Shown here: one piece after another, positions 1 through 8,285 of the stretch
Numbering within the stretch: position 1 is the stretch's first letter
Layout: the number at the start of each line of letters is the position of its first letter
From: DASQFQ01 sp963805525
GTDB lineage: Bacteria > Actinomycetota > Thermoleophilia > Solirubrobacterales > Solirubrobacteraceae
NCBI GenBank assembly: GCA_963805525.1
Contig: CAWDUT010000007.1
Coordinates: 1,388,106-1,452,105, forward strand
Reading direction: 5' to 3'
DNA: 64,000 bases
The notes under the pieces: model-generated
What the model saw: only the letters and a program-made list of their open reading frames with translations
Database searches by the model: none
Told to the model about the DNA's origin: nothing
Translations under genes and position numbers: made by a program

Positions 1-3
1 ACG

Positions 4-1695
4 ATGTACGAGAAGCGCCCGACGCGATGGCGCGACCTTCCGCGCCATCGGGACGACGTCTTCCTGCCGCTGCTGACGCCCTGGGGCCAGGCTGAGCGCA
101 AGGTGGCGGCTGTCGAGGAGGCGTGGGCCGAGCTTCCTGCGACCTGGGACGCCAAGGCCGAGGACGGCATCTTCCGCGGGCTGTTCGGCATATTCCGCCA
201 CAAGCGCCACCACGCGGCCGAGCTCCCGCCCGTGAAGCCGACCGTGGCGGAGATCACGAGCGACCCGGCGAACCTCACCTTCTGTCTTCCGGAGCATGAC
301 CCGGACTACCCGACCCACAGCTACGAGGAGATCCTGGACTGCAGCGAGTCGGTCCCGGAGCTCGAGCCGCTCCACCGCCTGGCGATGGTGCTCCACAACC
401 AGTACCCGTGGGACTTGGCGCAGTCGCGGCTCGAAGCGGTGGGCGAGATCAGTGACGATGACTTCGTCGTCGCGTTCGTGCCGCGAAGCCACGAGGTGCT
501 CGAGTTCATCCGGCGTGTGAGGGCCGGGCATCCGGCCCGCCAGCGGCCGGCACCGCCCGCCGAGGCGCGCGAACCGATCGAGCCGCTCCTCCCCACGGTC
601 GTCCGCGAGCAGTTCGCACAAATGCCCCGCCTCGAGTCGCTGGCGGTCGTGAAGGGCGAGCATGTCTGCACGAACGAGGACATCGTCCGCAACGCCGCCT
701 ACAGCTGGTCGCCGATGACCGCCGCCGACATCGAGGACAAGACGGGGATCCGGGAGCGGCGCTACACGGAGCGGCGCCTCGAGCACATCTCGCTGCAGGC
801 GGCCCACGCGGCGCTCGCGGGCGCAGGACGCCGGCCGGAGGAGATCGGTGCGGTCATCTTCTGCTCGTGCACGAGCACGAGACTGATCCCGTCCGTGGCG
901 ACCTGGCTGTCCGGGCAGCTGGGGATCTTCCAGACGCACGGCTCGTTCGATCTCATCGCCGCGTGCGCGGGCTTCCCTTATGGCCTGGCCGAGGCGGTGA
1001 GGCTCCTCCAGGAGGTGAAACGGCCGGTGCTCCTCGTCTGCGCCGAGAAGTTCTCGGACAAGATCGGCAGCGTCCGCCCGTCGCGAATGATCTTCGGCGA
1101 CGGCGCCTCTGCGCTCGTCGTCGGGCCCGCCGCGGACGGCGCGTCATGCGACGTCGAGGTCGTGCAGGCCTACGCCGGCGGCCCGATCAGCCAGGTGAAC
1201 TCGATCATCTGGCCCAACCCCGAGTTCGACAACGACCTCACCGTCTACGGCCCGGAGGTGAAAGCACTCGTCGAGCGCTACCTCGACCAGATGATGGGCG
1301 AACTGCGCGCACTGGACGCCCCCGATGGCGGCTCGCTGCTCGACGCCATCGACATCGTGGTACCGCACCAGGCCAACAAGTCGATGGTCGCCAAGTCGGC
1401 GACCGCGGCCGGTCTCGACGGTGAGCACCTCTACTTCGACGTCGAAACGGTCGGGAATGTCTCCGCCGCCAGCATCCCGATCGCGATCCACGACGCCGTC
1501 CGAGAGGGCGCGATCGACCACCCGATGCGCGTGTTCACGCCGGCGTTCGGCGCCGGCGCGGTAGGCGGCTACACCGTGCTTCGCGTCGATCCCGCCATCG
1601 TCGTTCCCGAGGGGGCCCAGGAGGCGGAACTGTTGACGGCTCCGGCCGGCGGCGCCGGATCGCTAGAGGACGTCCGCGCGGCGTTCGGAGGCTGA
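4..1695 (+). CDS. 3-oxoacyl-ACP synthase III-like (thiolase fold) enzyme with extra N-terminal domain
   Basis: Residues ~205-563 form a KAS III/FabH-like condensing enzyme that would join an acyl thioester to a malonyl unit in fatty-acid or polyketide synthesis. The triad is visible: Cys321 in DLIAACAGF, His455 in VVPHQANK, Asn485 in VGNVSAAS. The TGIRERRY motif typical of the family starts near residue 247. Residues 1-200 have no counterpart in ordinary FabH (about 320 aa) and I recognise no domain there. The ATG at 4 is the first in view; only one codon precedes it, so the true start may lie left of the window. The next gene is an MMPL exporter, which would fit a lipid product that is secreted (inference). 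Confidence 0.85.
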   Translation: MYEKRPTRWRDLPRHRDDVFLPLLTPWGQAERKVAAVEEAWAELPATWDAKAEDGIFRGLFGIFRHKRHHAAELPPVKPTVAEITSDPANLTFCLPEHDPDYPTHSYEEILDCSESVPELEPLHRLAMVLHNQYPWDLAQSRLEAVGEISDDDFVVAFVPRSHEVLEFIRRVRAGHPARQRPAPPAEAREPIEPLLPTVVREQFAQMPRLESLAVVKGEHVCTNEDIVRNAAYSWSPMTAADIEDKTGIRERRYTERRLEHISLQAAHAALAGAGRRPEEIGAVIFCSCTSTRLIPSVATWLSGQLGIFQTHGSFDLIAACAGFPYGLAEAVRLLQEVKRPVLLVCAEKFSDKIGSVRPSRMIFGDGASALVVGPAADGASCDVEVVQAYAGGPISQVNSIIWPNPEFDNDLTVYGPEVKALVERYLDQMMGELRALDAPDGGSLLDAIDIVVPHQANKSMVAKSATAAGLDGEHLYFDVETVGNVSAASIPIAIHDAVREGAIDHPMRVFTPAFGAGAVGGYTVLRVDPAIVVPEGAQEAELLTAPAGGAGSLEDVRAAFGG

Positions 1696-1962
1696 GACGT
1701 GCATGTATCGCGGCGAACGGCTCGCCGCGTGCCAGCGCCAGCTCGTCTAGGCCTGGACACAGACCGGCGCCGCTAGGCAGAGACTGTCCCCGGACTGGCC
1801 GCCGGCGTCCGCATGCGAGACGCGCACCGAGCTCCGATGTCGGGGGTTCTGCGCAGGCGTGACCGTGCAAACGGCGGATGGCGGGCGTGCCGCGCGAGCG
1901 TACGTTGAGCGTGGCGTGCATACCGGCAAACGCCCGCTCCGACCCGCGCCGAGGTTCCCACC

Positions 1963-4227
1963 ATGCACCGGCCCAATATCGCCGCCCGCGCCGCCGCTTG
2001 GAGCGCGGCGCACTCCCGCCTCGCCATCCTCGGGTGGGTCGTGCTCGTCGTCTTCGCCTTCGTGCTGGCGGGATCAGTCGGGCAGAACACCCTCGACCCG
2101 AGCCAGGTCGGCAACGGCGACTCCCAGCGTGCCGACCGCGCGATCAACCGTGCCGGCTTCCCCGACCGCGTCGACGAGCAGGTCCTCGTTCAGGCGCGCG
2201 GCAGCATGACCGCGACCGACTCGGCGTTCGTGGCAGGGGTTCGCGACGTCGTCGCCCGCCTGGGGCGCACCCGCTACGTGCAGGACGTGCGCTCGCCGCT
2301 CGACGCCCGCAACGCCAACCAGGTGTCGCGTGACGGACGCTCGGCGCTGGTGACCTTCAAGCTGCTCGGCAAGGCCGAGATGGCGAAGGATCGCGTGCAG
2401 CGCTCGCTGGACGCCACCACCGCCGCGCAGCGGGCGCACCCGGACCTACGCATCGAGCAGTTCGGCGACGCCAGCTCGAACAAGGCCCTGTCGGAAGCGT
2501 TCGCGTCGGACTTCCACCGCGCGGAGTTCCTCTCGCTCCCGGTGACGCTCGCGATCCTCGTGGTGGCCTTCGGCTCGCTGGTCGCCGCCGGCATCCCGCT
2601 GCTGCTCGGGCTCTCGTCCGTGTTCATCGCCCTCGGGATCATCGTTCCGCTGAGCCAGATCTGGCCGGTCGAGGAATCGATCTCGTCGGTGATCCTGCTG
2701 ATCGGCCTCGCGGTCGGCGTCGACTACTCGATGTTCTATCTGCGCCGCCGCATGGAGGAGCGCGACGCAGGCCGGCCGCCGGCTGAGGCCCTGGCGGTCG
2801 CGGCCGCCACGTCGGGACGTGCGGTCCTGGTCTCGGGGCTCACGGTCATGATCGCGATGGCCGGCATGCTGCTGGCCGGCAACGCGGTCTTTACGTCATT
2901 TGGCATCGGCACGATGATCGTCGTCGCCGTCGCCGTGGTCGGCTCGATGACGGTGCTGCCCGCGACGCTGTCGAAGCTCGGCGACCGGGTCGAGAAGGGC
3001 CGCGTGCCCGTCATCGCCGCGCACCGGCACCGCTCGCACGAGAACCGCGCGTGGAGCTTCGTGCTCGACCGCACGCTGCGCCGGCCCGTGCTCTCGCTCG
3101 CCCTCGGCGCCGGGCTGCTGCTCCTGCTGGCCAGCCCCGCATTGCACCTCCAGACGGTCAACACCGGCGTGCAGGGCCTGCCCCGCGACCTCCCGATCAT
3201 GAAGACCTACGACCGCATCCAGGCGGCCTTCCCCGGCGGGCCGCTGCCGGCGTTCGTGACCGTGCAGGCGCGCGACGTCACCTCGGGGTCGGTCGACGGC
3301 GCGATCGAGCGCCTGCGCATCGATGCCGTCGACACCGGGCTCATGAGCGATCCCACGCAGGTCACGGTCAACCCACGCCGCGACCTCGCGATCGTGTCCA
3401 TCCCGCTGAAGGGCACTGGCACGAACACGACCTCCAACCGGGCGCTCAGCGTGCTCCGCGACAAGATCATCCCGGACACGCTCGGGGCGATCCCCGGGGT
3501 TCGCGTGCACACGACCGGACTGACCGCCGGATCGCGCGACTTCAACGACACCATGACGAGTCACCTGCCGCTGGTCTTCGGCTTCGTGCTGTCGCTGGCG
3601 TTCCTGCTGCTGTTGGTGACGTTCCGGTCGATCGTCGTCCCGGCCAAGGCGATCGTCTTGAACCTGCTCTCCGTGGCCGCCGCCTACGGCGTCCTGACCT
3701 GGGTGTTCCAGGAAGGGCACCTCCAGGGCCTGCTCGGCTTCACGCCGATCGGAGGGATCACCGCCTGGCTGCCCCTGTTCCTGTTCGTGATCCTGTTCGG
3801 GCTCTCGATGGACTACCACGTGTTCATCCTCAGCCGGATCCGCGAGGCGGTCGACCGCGGCGAGCCCACCGAGGAGGCGGTGCTTCACGGCATCAAGTCC
3901 ACCGCCGGGATCGTGACCAGCGCGGCCGTGGTGATGATCGCCGTGTTCTCGATCTTCGGAACCCTCGGCGCCCTGGACTTCAAGATGATGGGCGTCGGGC
4001 TGGCCGTCGCCGTGCTCGTCGACGCGACGGTCGTCCGCGCCGTGCTGCTGCCGTCCGCGATGAAGCTCCTCGGCGAGTGGAACTGGTACCTGCCGTGGTG
4101 GCTCCAATGGCTGCCCGAGGTCCGGCTCGAGGCACCGCCGCCGCCGACCGCGGCGGACGCCGACTTCGACGAGCTTCCCATCAGGGCATCGGCCACCCGC
4201 CGGCCGCATGTACGCTCGCGCCCGTGA
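1963..4227 (+). CDS. MMPL/RND family membrane transporter
   Basis: 754-aa inner-membrane transporter of the MMPL branch of RND pumps, which move lipids or drugs using the proton gradient. It has the duplicated RND layout: an N-terminal helix (~17-37), a first extracytoplasmic loop (~38-180), five helices ending in the GVDYSMF motif region, then a second half with a large loop (~390-530) and five helices with the family motif GLSMDYHVF. Those two DY-containing motifs belong to the proton relay. A 267-base gap without a recognisable gene precedes it. It overlaps the next gene by 4 bases (GTGA), so translation is probably coupled. Substrate unknown. Confidence 0.9.
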   Translation: MHRPNIAARAAAWSAAHSRLAILGWVVLVVFAFVLAGSVGQNTLDPSQVGNGDSQRADRAINRAGFPDRVDEQVLVQARGSMTATDSAFVAGVRDVVARLGRTRYVQDVRSPLDARNANQVSRDGRSALVTFKLLGKAEMAKDRVQRSLDATTAAQRAHPDLRIEQFGDASSNKALSEAFASDFHRAEFLSLPVTLAILVVAFGSLVAAGIPLLLGLSSVFIALGIIVPLSQIWPVEESISSVILLIGLAVGVDYSMFYLRRRMEERDAGRPPAEALAVAAATSGRAVLVSGLTVMIAMAGMLLAGNAVFTSFGIGTMIVVAVAVVGSMTVLPATLSKLGDRVEKGRVPVIAAHRHRSHENRAWSFVLDRTLRRPVLSLALGAGLLLLLASPALHLQTVNTGVQGLPRDLPIMKTYDRIQAAFPGGPLPAFVTVQARDVTSGSVDGAIERLRIDAVDTGLMSDPTQVTVNPRRDLAIVSIPLKGTGTNTTSNRALSVLRDKIIPDTLGAIPGVRVHTTGLTAGSRDFNDTMTSHLPLVFGFVLSLAFLLLLVTFRSIVVPAKAIVLNLLSVAAAYGVLTWVFQEGHLQGLLGFTPIGGITAWLPLFLFVILFGLSMDYHVFILSRIREAVDRGEPTEEAVLHGIKSTAGIVTSAAVVMIAVFSIFGTLGALDFKMMGVGLAVAVLVDATVVRAVLLPSAMKLLGEWNWYLPWWLQWLPEVRLEAPPPPTAADADFDELPIRASATRRPHVRSRP

Positions 4228-5441
4228 CTTCGCGCACCGACGCGGACGAGGCGGTCCAGGCCGAGGACCGTCACGGCGCCCACAACTACGACCCTCTCCG
4301 CATCGTGCTCTGCCGTGGCGAGGGCGTCTGGGTGCGCGACGTCGAGGACCGCCGCTACTACGACGCGCTCTCGGCCTACTCGGCGATGAACTTCGGTCAT
4401 CGCCATCCGCGGCTCGTCCGCGCTGCCGCGGAGCAGCTCGAGCGGCTGACGCTGACGAGCCGCGCCTTCCACAACGACCAGCTTGGACCCTTCTGCGCCG
4501 AGCTGGCCGAGTTCTGCGGAAGCGATCGTGTTCTGCCGATGAACACGGGCGCCGAGGCGGTCGAGACGGCGATCAAGCTCGCGCGAAAGTGGGGCTACGA
4601 GCGCAAGGGCGTCGAACCGGGTCGCGCCGAGATCGTCGTGTGCGCCGGCAACTTCCATGGCCGGACGACCACGATCGTCGGCTTCTCCGACGACCCGCTG
4701 GCGCGGACCGGCTTTGGCCCCTTCGCCCCCGGGTTCGTCCGGGTGCCGTACGGTGACCCGGACGCGCTGCGCTCGGCCGTCGGCGAGCACACCGTCGCCT
4801 TCCTCGTCGAGCCGATCCAGGGGGAGGCCGGAGTCATCATCCCGCCCGACGGCTACCTCGCCGCCGCGCGGTCGATCTGCGACGAGGCCGGCGTCCTTCT
4901 CGTCGCCGACGAGGTCCAGTCCGGTCTCGGCCGCGCCGGCCGGCGCTTCGCGTGCGACCACGAAGATGTGCAGCCCGACCTCTACCTGCTCGGAAAGGCG
5001 CTCGGCGGCGGCATTCTGCCGGTCTCGGCGGTCGTGGGCACCGACGAGGTCCTCGGCGTCCTCCACCCGGGCGAGCACGGCAGCACGTTCGGCGGCAACC
5101 CGCTCGCGTGCGCCGTCGGCCGCGAGGTGCTGCGCCTGCTGGCGGACGGCCGGCTCATCGACGAGTCCGCGGCGCTGGGCGACGCCACAGCCGCCCGGCT
5201 GCGAGCCGCCGCCCACCCATCGGTCCGTGAGGTGCGACAGCGCGGCCTGTGGCTCGGGATCGATCTGGTCGACGACGCTCTCCCGGCCCGGCGGGCCAGC
5301 GAGCGGCTCATGGAGCGCGGCGTGCTGGCCAAGGACACCCATGAGACGACGCTGCGCGTCGCGCCACCCCTCACCACCACAGCCGCCGAGCTCGACTGGG
5401 CGCTCGAGCGCCTCGACGAGGTGCTCGCGGGCCTGCTCTGA
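4224..5441 (+). CDS. rocD: Class III aminotransferase, probable ornithine aminotransferase
   Basis: 405-aa PLP enzyme. Ornithine aminotransferase moves the delta-amino group of ornithine to 2-oxoglutarate, giving glutamate semialdehyde, which cyclises to pyrroline-5-carboxylate. Seen: SAYSAMNFGH near the N-terminus, MNTGAEAVE, NFHGRTTT, EPIQGEAG, VADEVQSGLGR and the PLP lysine in LLGKALGGG, all typical of OAT rather than of acetylornithine or GABA aminotransferases. GTG at 4224 is chosen because it overlaps the MMPL stop and leaves a full-length enzyme. The broken proC end lies tail to tail immediately downstream, a suggestive pathway neighbour. Confidence 0.88.
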   Translation: MTSRTDADEAVQAEDRHGAHNYDPLRIVLCRGEGVWVRDVEDRRYYDALSAYSAMNFGHRHPRLVRAAAEQLERLTLTSRAFHNDQLGPFCAELAEFCGSDRVLPMNTGAEAVETAIKLARKWGYERKGVEPGRAEIVVCAGNFHGRTTTIVGFSDDPLARTGFGPFAPGFVRVPYGDPDALRSAVGEHTVAFLVEPIQGEAGVIIPPDGYLAAARSICDEAGVLLVADEVQSGLGRAGRRFACDHEDVQPDLYLLGKALGGGILPVSAVVGTDEVLGVLHPGEHGSTFGGNPLACAVGREVLRLLADGRLIDESAALGDATAARLRAAAHPSVREVRQRGLWLGIDLVDDALPARRASERLMERGVLAKDTHETTLRVAPPLTTTAAELDWALERLDEVLAGLL

Positions 5442-5660
5442 TCAACCGCCGAGTTCGCGCGAACGCTGCGTGGCCGCCGTCACGGCGTCCAAGAACGCGG
5501 CTCGCGCCCCGTGGCGCTCGAGCTCACGCAGGCGGGCGGCGGTCGTCCCGCCCGGACTGGTGACCGCAGCTCGCAGCGCCGCCGGACTGTCGCCACGATC
5601 CACGGCAGCTGCGCGGAGCCCAGCAGCGTCTGGAACGCCAACGTCTCGGCGGGTCGAGCA
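5442..5660 (-). pseudogene. proC: Decayed 3' end of pyrroline-5-carboxylate reductase
   Basis: Read on the minus strand, two frames together give the C-terminal signature of ProC: ETLAFQTLLGSAQ (about 5659-5609), then, after a one-base frame change near 5609-5620, AAVDRGDSPAALRAAVTSP, GGTTAARL and a terminal RSRELGG followed by TGA at 5444-5442. Upstream of 5660 the match fades and the dinucleotide-binding N-terminal domain is absent, so this is a truncated and frameshifted fragment. Its stop abuts the stop of the ornithine aminotransferase gene; both enzymes handle pyrroline-5-carboxylate. A functional proC would have to lie elsewhere. Confidence 0.8.
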
Positions 5661-5762
5661 CCACGGTCGACAGAACGGGCCGCTTCGACGTGACGGTGGT
5701 CGCCTACCCCGGGGAGCGGCGGTGTGCGTGCCGGCGGCCTGACCGCAGACATCCGGTGCTAG

Positions 5763-6899
5763 TTACTCGCCTGCACGTCGGGTCGACGTCCGCCGTTCAG
5801 GCCGATGCCCGAGAGCCGGCGATCGTCTCCGGTCCGACCCCACGGTTCGTCGGCCACTGCGCTCGGTCGCATGGCTGACCTCGCGGCGGCGTTGTGTGTA
5901 CAGCGCGGCGTCGGCGCGCGCCACGAGCTGCGCGGGTGAGTCGCCCTCTCGCAGTTGTGCCAGGCCGACTGTGACCGACCCATGCTCGGGGGCTGCGGCC
6001 AGAGCAGCCGTGATGAGCGCGAGCCGCGTCGTCGCCTCGGACATGTCCAGGCCGGCGAATGCGCACACGAACTCGTCGCCGCCGTAGCGGATGATCAGGT
6101 CGTGCGAGCGAAGCTTGCCCCGGAAGCTGTTGGCGACATCGAGCAGCAGCCGATCACCGGCGGCGTGTCCGAGCGAGTCGTTGATGACCTTTAGATGGTC
6201 GACGTCAACGAACGCGAGCACGAGCGGCAGCTCTGACCGTCTCGCTCTCGCAATCTCGCGCTCGAGCTCCATCAGCCCGGCGCCCCGCACATACACACCG
6301 GTCAGGTCATCGAAGAACGCGCTGGCGCGCTCCTGCGCCGACGCTCCGCGATCGGCCAGCGCCGTGCGACGATCGACCTCGGCTTGAGAGCGCTCGCACG
6401 CCCCTGCCCCGCGATCCGCCAGGGCCGAGTCCCGGTCGCGCCCCGCTTGCGAGCGCTCGCCCGCTCCGGCTCGACGGTCCTGCGAGGCACGCCTCCGATC
6501 GGCGGCGGCTGCTGCTCGCGCCAGCCCTGAGTCACGCGAGACCCCGACACCTGCACGTACTTCAGACTGCTCGACGGCCGCGTCGCGCTGCTCGGCGGCC
6601 TGATCCCGGCGCTCGGCTGCCAGGTCCCGCTCGTCGCCGGCTTGGTCGCGCGCGTCACCGGCAATATCTCGCTCGTCGCCGGCGTGATCTCGGTCATCGG
6701 CCGCTAGGTCGCGCTGTTCAGCGGCTTCATCATGAGCGTCGCCGGCTTGGTCGCGCTGGTCGGCGGCGTGCTCGCGCCGGTCGGCGAGCGAACGCCCGCT
6801 TCCCGGATCGGCCGCGCCCGACTGATCGCTATCGACCAAGGCTGACCTCATCGGATCGACCGAGGGTTCCTCGCCTGAACGCCCCGCGGGCCGCGACAA
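5763..6899 (-). CDS. Diguanylate cyclase (GGDEF) with heptad-repeat N-terminus
   Basis: Makes cyclic di-GMP from two GTP. The C-terminal half carries a GGDEF domain: DDLTGVYVR at ~197, FVDVDHLKVIND at ~230, and RYGGDEF with GGDEF at 273-277. No transmembrane helix is seen. Residues ~37-190 are built of repeats: seven-residue units of RDxAxxx type at ~49-108, then longer DRG/ER-containing repeats to ~190, predicted to be a long charged helix that could hold the dimer. The longest frame starts with TTG at 6899; ATG at 6851 (residue 17) is an alternative. No EAL domain. The tail after ~340 is basic and looks disordered. Confidence 0.85.
   Translation of the reverse strand: MSRPAGRSGEEPSVDPMRSALVDSDQSGAADPGSGRSLADRREHAADQRDQAGDAHDEAAEQRDLAADDRDHAGDERDIAGDARDQAGDERDLAAERRDQAAEQRDAAVEQSEVRAGVGVSRDSGLARAAAAADRRRASQDRRAGAGERSQAGRDRDSALADRGAGACERSQAEVDRRTALADRGASAQERASAFFDDLTGVYVRGAGLMELEREIARARRSELPLVLAFVDVDHLKVINDSLGHAAGDRLLLDVANSFRGKLRSHDLIIRYGGDEFVCAFAGLDMSEATTRLALITAALAAAPEHGSVTVGLAQLREGDSPAQLVARADAALYTQRRREVSHATERSGRRTVGSDRRRSPALGHRPERRTSTRRAGE
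6576..6755 (-). repeat. 21-bp coding repeats (heptad units of the GGDEF protein)
   Basis: Nine consecutive seven-residue units, mostly of the form R/H-D-x-A-x-D/E-x, give a tandem 21-base repeat at DNA level. The units vary at the first and fifth residues, so the array is ancient rather than freshly expanded. Arrays of this kind could change length by slippage, altering the length of the predicted helical stalk (inference). Confidence 0.75.
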
Positions 6900-7082
6900 G
6901 CAGGCGCATGCGATGCGTCAGACGCCCCCGCGCGTCGACGTCACCGCTCGGAGATGCTCGGCTGCCCGTCGGGCCTGGTGCAGCGCAGCCAGAGCGACGG
7001 CGGCCGAAAACTCGCCCCCACCCGGCAAGATCTTCCCCGCTTGTTCCCCGTCGCCTCGCACACGGCTAGGGAACTGAGAAGC

Positions 7083-7110
7083 CGAAAGACCCGCGTTTGC
7101 GGGCCTTTCG
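7083..7110 (-). terminator. Hairpin terminator downstream of the broken tRNA
   Basis: CGAAAG-A-CCCGC, loop GTTT, GCGGG-C-CTTTCG: a 12-bp stem with one mismatch, immediately 3' of the tRNA fragment on the minus strand. There is no clear U tract. Position and shape fit the native terminator of the original tRNA transcription unit. Confidence 0.6.
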
Positions 7111-7162
7111 TGGAGTCGGGGAGACAGGATGTGAACCTGCGACCGCCCGGCCCCCAGCCGGA
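7111..7162 (-). pseudogene. 3' half of tRNA-Pro(GGG); likely attachment-site remnant
   Basis: Read on the minus strand: anticodon stem TCCGG/CCGGG around loop CTGGGGG (anticodon GGG), five-base variable region CGGTC, T stem GCAGG/CCTGT with loop TTCACAT, acceptor 3' strand CTCCCCG, discriminator A at 7116. A CGGGGAG acceptor 5' strand and a D arm are required upstream (to the right), but 7163-7260 contains neither, so only the 3' half exists. The T loop has C in place of the near-invariant A58. Tyrosine recombinases commonly use the anticodon-loop-to-3'-end part of a tRNA as attB, so this looks like the distal scar of an integrated element. Confidence 0.65.
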
Positions 7163-7196
7163 TGGTTCTGGTTTGTCCGAGTGGACCTCGGTTCCG

Positions 7197-7209
7197 TGGA
7201 CCCCGTGGC
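7197..7209 (+). repeat. 13-bp sequence shared with the right integrase edge
   Basis: TGGACCCCGTGGC, 34 bases right of the tRNA fragment, is identical to 63926-63938, which is the second copy of the tandem repeat beside the integrase remnant. It is a candidate arm-type recombinase site. A chance 13-mer match cannot be excluded, but both copies sit within 40-100 bases of the proposed element ends. Confidence 0.45.
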
Positions 7210-7244
7210 ATCCGCGGACGGCGCGACCAGCGCCTGGAGCTGTC

Positions 7245-7508
7245 TCAGCGGGGTCGCGGCCGGAGCGCACCCCCCGACCAGCCCATCGCTCCCGGCGGAT
7301 CCGTCCGGGCCTCCCCGTACCCGCAGACGGGGCATGCGTCGAGTTGCTCGCGGTGCCAGCGGGCGACGCGGAGGAAGAACAGCGAGAGGTAGTGGTAGCG
7401 CTCCAGACGTCGCCACGGGGCGGTGTTGTGGCAACGGGGACACGTCCGTTGCGCGAGCTCGCCGAGCAGCTTGAGCTTGGTGCCGTAGCCGATGAACAGG
7501 AAGAACAT
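7245..7508 (-). CDS. Small zinc-ribbon protein
   Basis: 87 aa. It begins MFFLFIGYGTK and has two CxxC pairs, CPRCH at ~23-26 and CPVCGYG at ~59-62, separated by an aromatic and basic stretch. This is the layout of the small zinc-ribbon family found as single-domain proteins in actinobacteria. The Cys pairs should bind one Zn. Function unknown. It lies 7 bases downstream of the response regulator gene on the same strand and may share its transcript. Confidence 0.75.
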   Translation of the reverse strand: MFFLFIGYGTKLKLLGELAQRTCPRCHNTAPWRRLERYHYLSLFFLRVARWHREQLDACPVCGYGEARTDPPGAMGWSGGALRPRPR

Positions 7509-7515
7509 GAGGGCC

Positions 7516-8205
7516 TCAGTCCAGGAGTCCCTGCTCGAGTGCGAGCGTCAGCGTGTCGTCGATCCGGCGGGTGCCGAGCTTGACCGCCGCGTCGAGCAGG
7601 TGGCGCTCGATCGTGTCGGCCTCGAGCCCGGTGAGCCGGGGCAGCTCGCCGGCGGTCCAGCCGTCACGCAGCAGTTGCAGCAACGCGCGCTCGGCGGGGA
7701 CCAGCGGCGACGGAGGTGGCGTCGCATCCCGGCTGACCCTGCCGCGCAGCGCGGCGGCGTCGAGCGCGGCGAGGATCTCGTCGCGCGGGACGTCCTTGGA
7801 GAGATAGCCGGCGGCGCCGGCAGTCAGCGCCTGGTCGACGATCTCGGGCTCGACGAACGCGGAGAGCAGGACGACGGGCACGTGGATGCCGTCGCGCTGA
7901 AGCCGGCGCAGGATCGCGAGACCGTCCAGCGTGGGCATCCGCAGGTCCAGCAGCGCCACGTCGGGCCGGTGCCGGGCGATCAGCCGCAGCGCGACTTCGC
8001 CGTCGCCGGTCTCGCCGACGATGCGGTAGTGGCGCCCACGGTCCAGCAGCGCGCGGGCGATGCCGTCGCGATAGACGGGATGGTCGTCGGCGATGACGAC
8101 CCGCAGCAGTCGGATGGCGGGGCTGGCGTGCGACGGGGCGGTTTCGAGGGTGGTGCTCGGGGCGGTCATCGGGTGCTCGATTCGGGTTGTCGCTTCGGGA
8201 TGCAC
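7516..8205 (-). CDS. NarL-family response regulator with degenerate output HTH
   Basis: Receiver domain ~33-150: acidic pair in VIADDHP, phospho-acceptor Asp87 in LLDLRMP, conserved Lys in YLSKD. The C-terminal ~60 residues keep the length and helical pattern of a LuxR/GerE helix-turn-helix (PAERALLQLL... ending ALEQGLLD), but the usual LTxREREVL and VKxHxxxIxxKL motifs are largely gone. DNA binding is therefore plausible but not assured. Start 8205 gives the longest product; ATG at 8169 (residue 13) is equally possible. The histidine kinase lies 80 bases upstream on the same strand. Confidence 0.82.
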   Translation of the reverse strand: MHPEATTRIEHPMTAPSTTLETAPSHASPAIRLLRVVIADDHPVYRDGIARALLDRGRHYRIVGETGDGEVALRLIARHRPDVALLDLRMPTLDGLAILRRLQRDGIHVPVVLLSAFVEPEIVDQALTAGAAGYLSKDVPRDEILAALDAAALRGRVSRDATPPPSPLVPAERALLQLLRDGWTAGELPRLTGLEADTIERHLLDAAVKLGTRRIDDTLTLALEQGLLD

Positions 8206-8285
8206 AGAGGGTCCGCCGCGGCGCTGCCCCGCGCCATCCGCCGGGCGGCGGCCGTTGCGGATGAGCGGGACGTGGTCCGATCGGA

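Noticed and set aside
2896..4209. 437-codon minus-strand frame under the MMPL gene
   Set aside because: Low-complexity Arg/Asp/His/Gly-rich translation, a mirror of the high-GC coding strand; the plus-strand MMPL protein is clearly real.
6918..7211. Open frame on the minus strand giving a 97-aa protein
   Set aside because: It reads through the tRNA-Pro 3' half and its terminator; such conceptual proteins are well-known artefacts of tRNA sequence.
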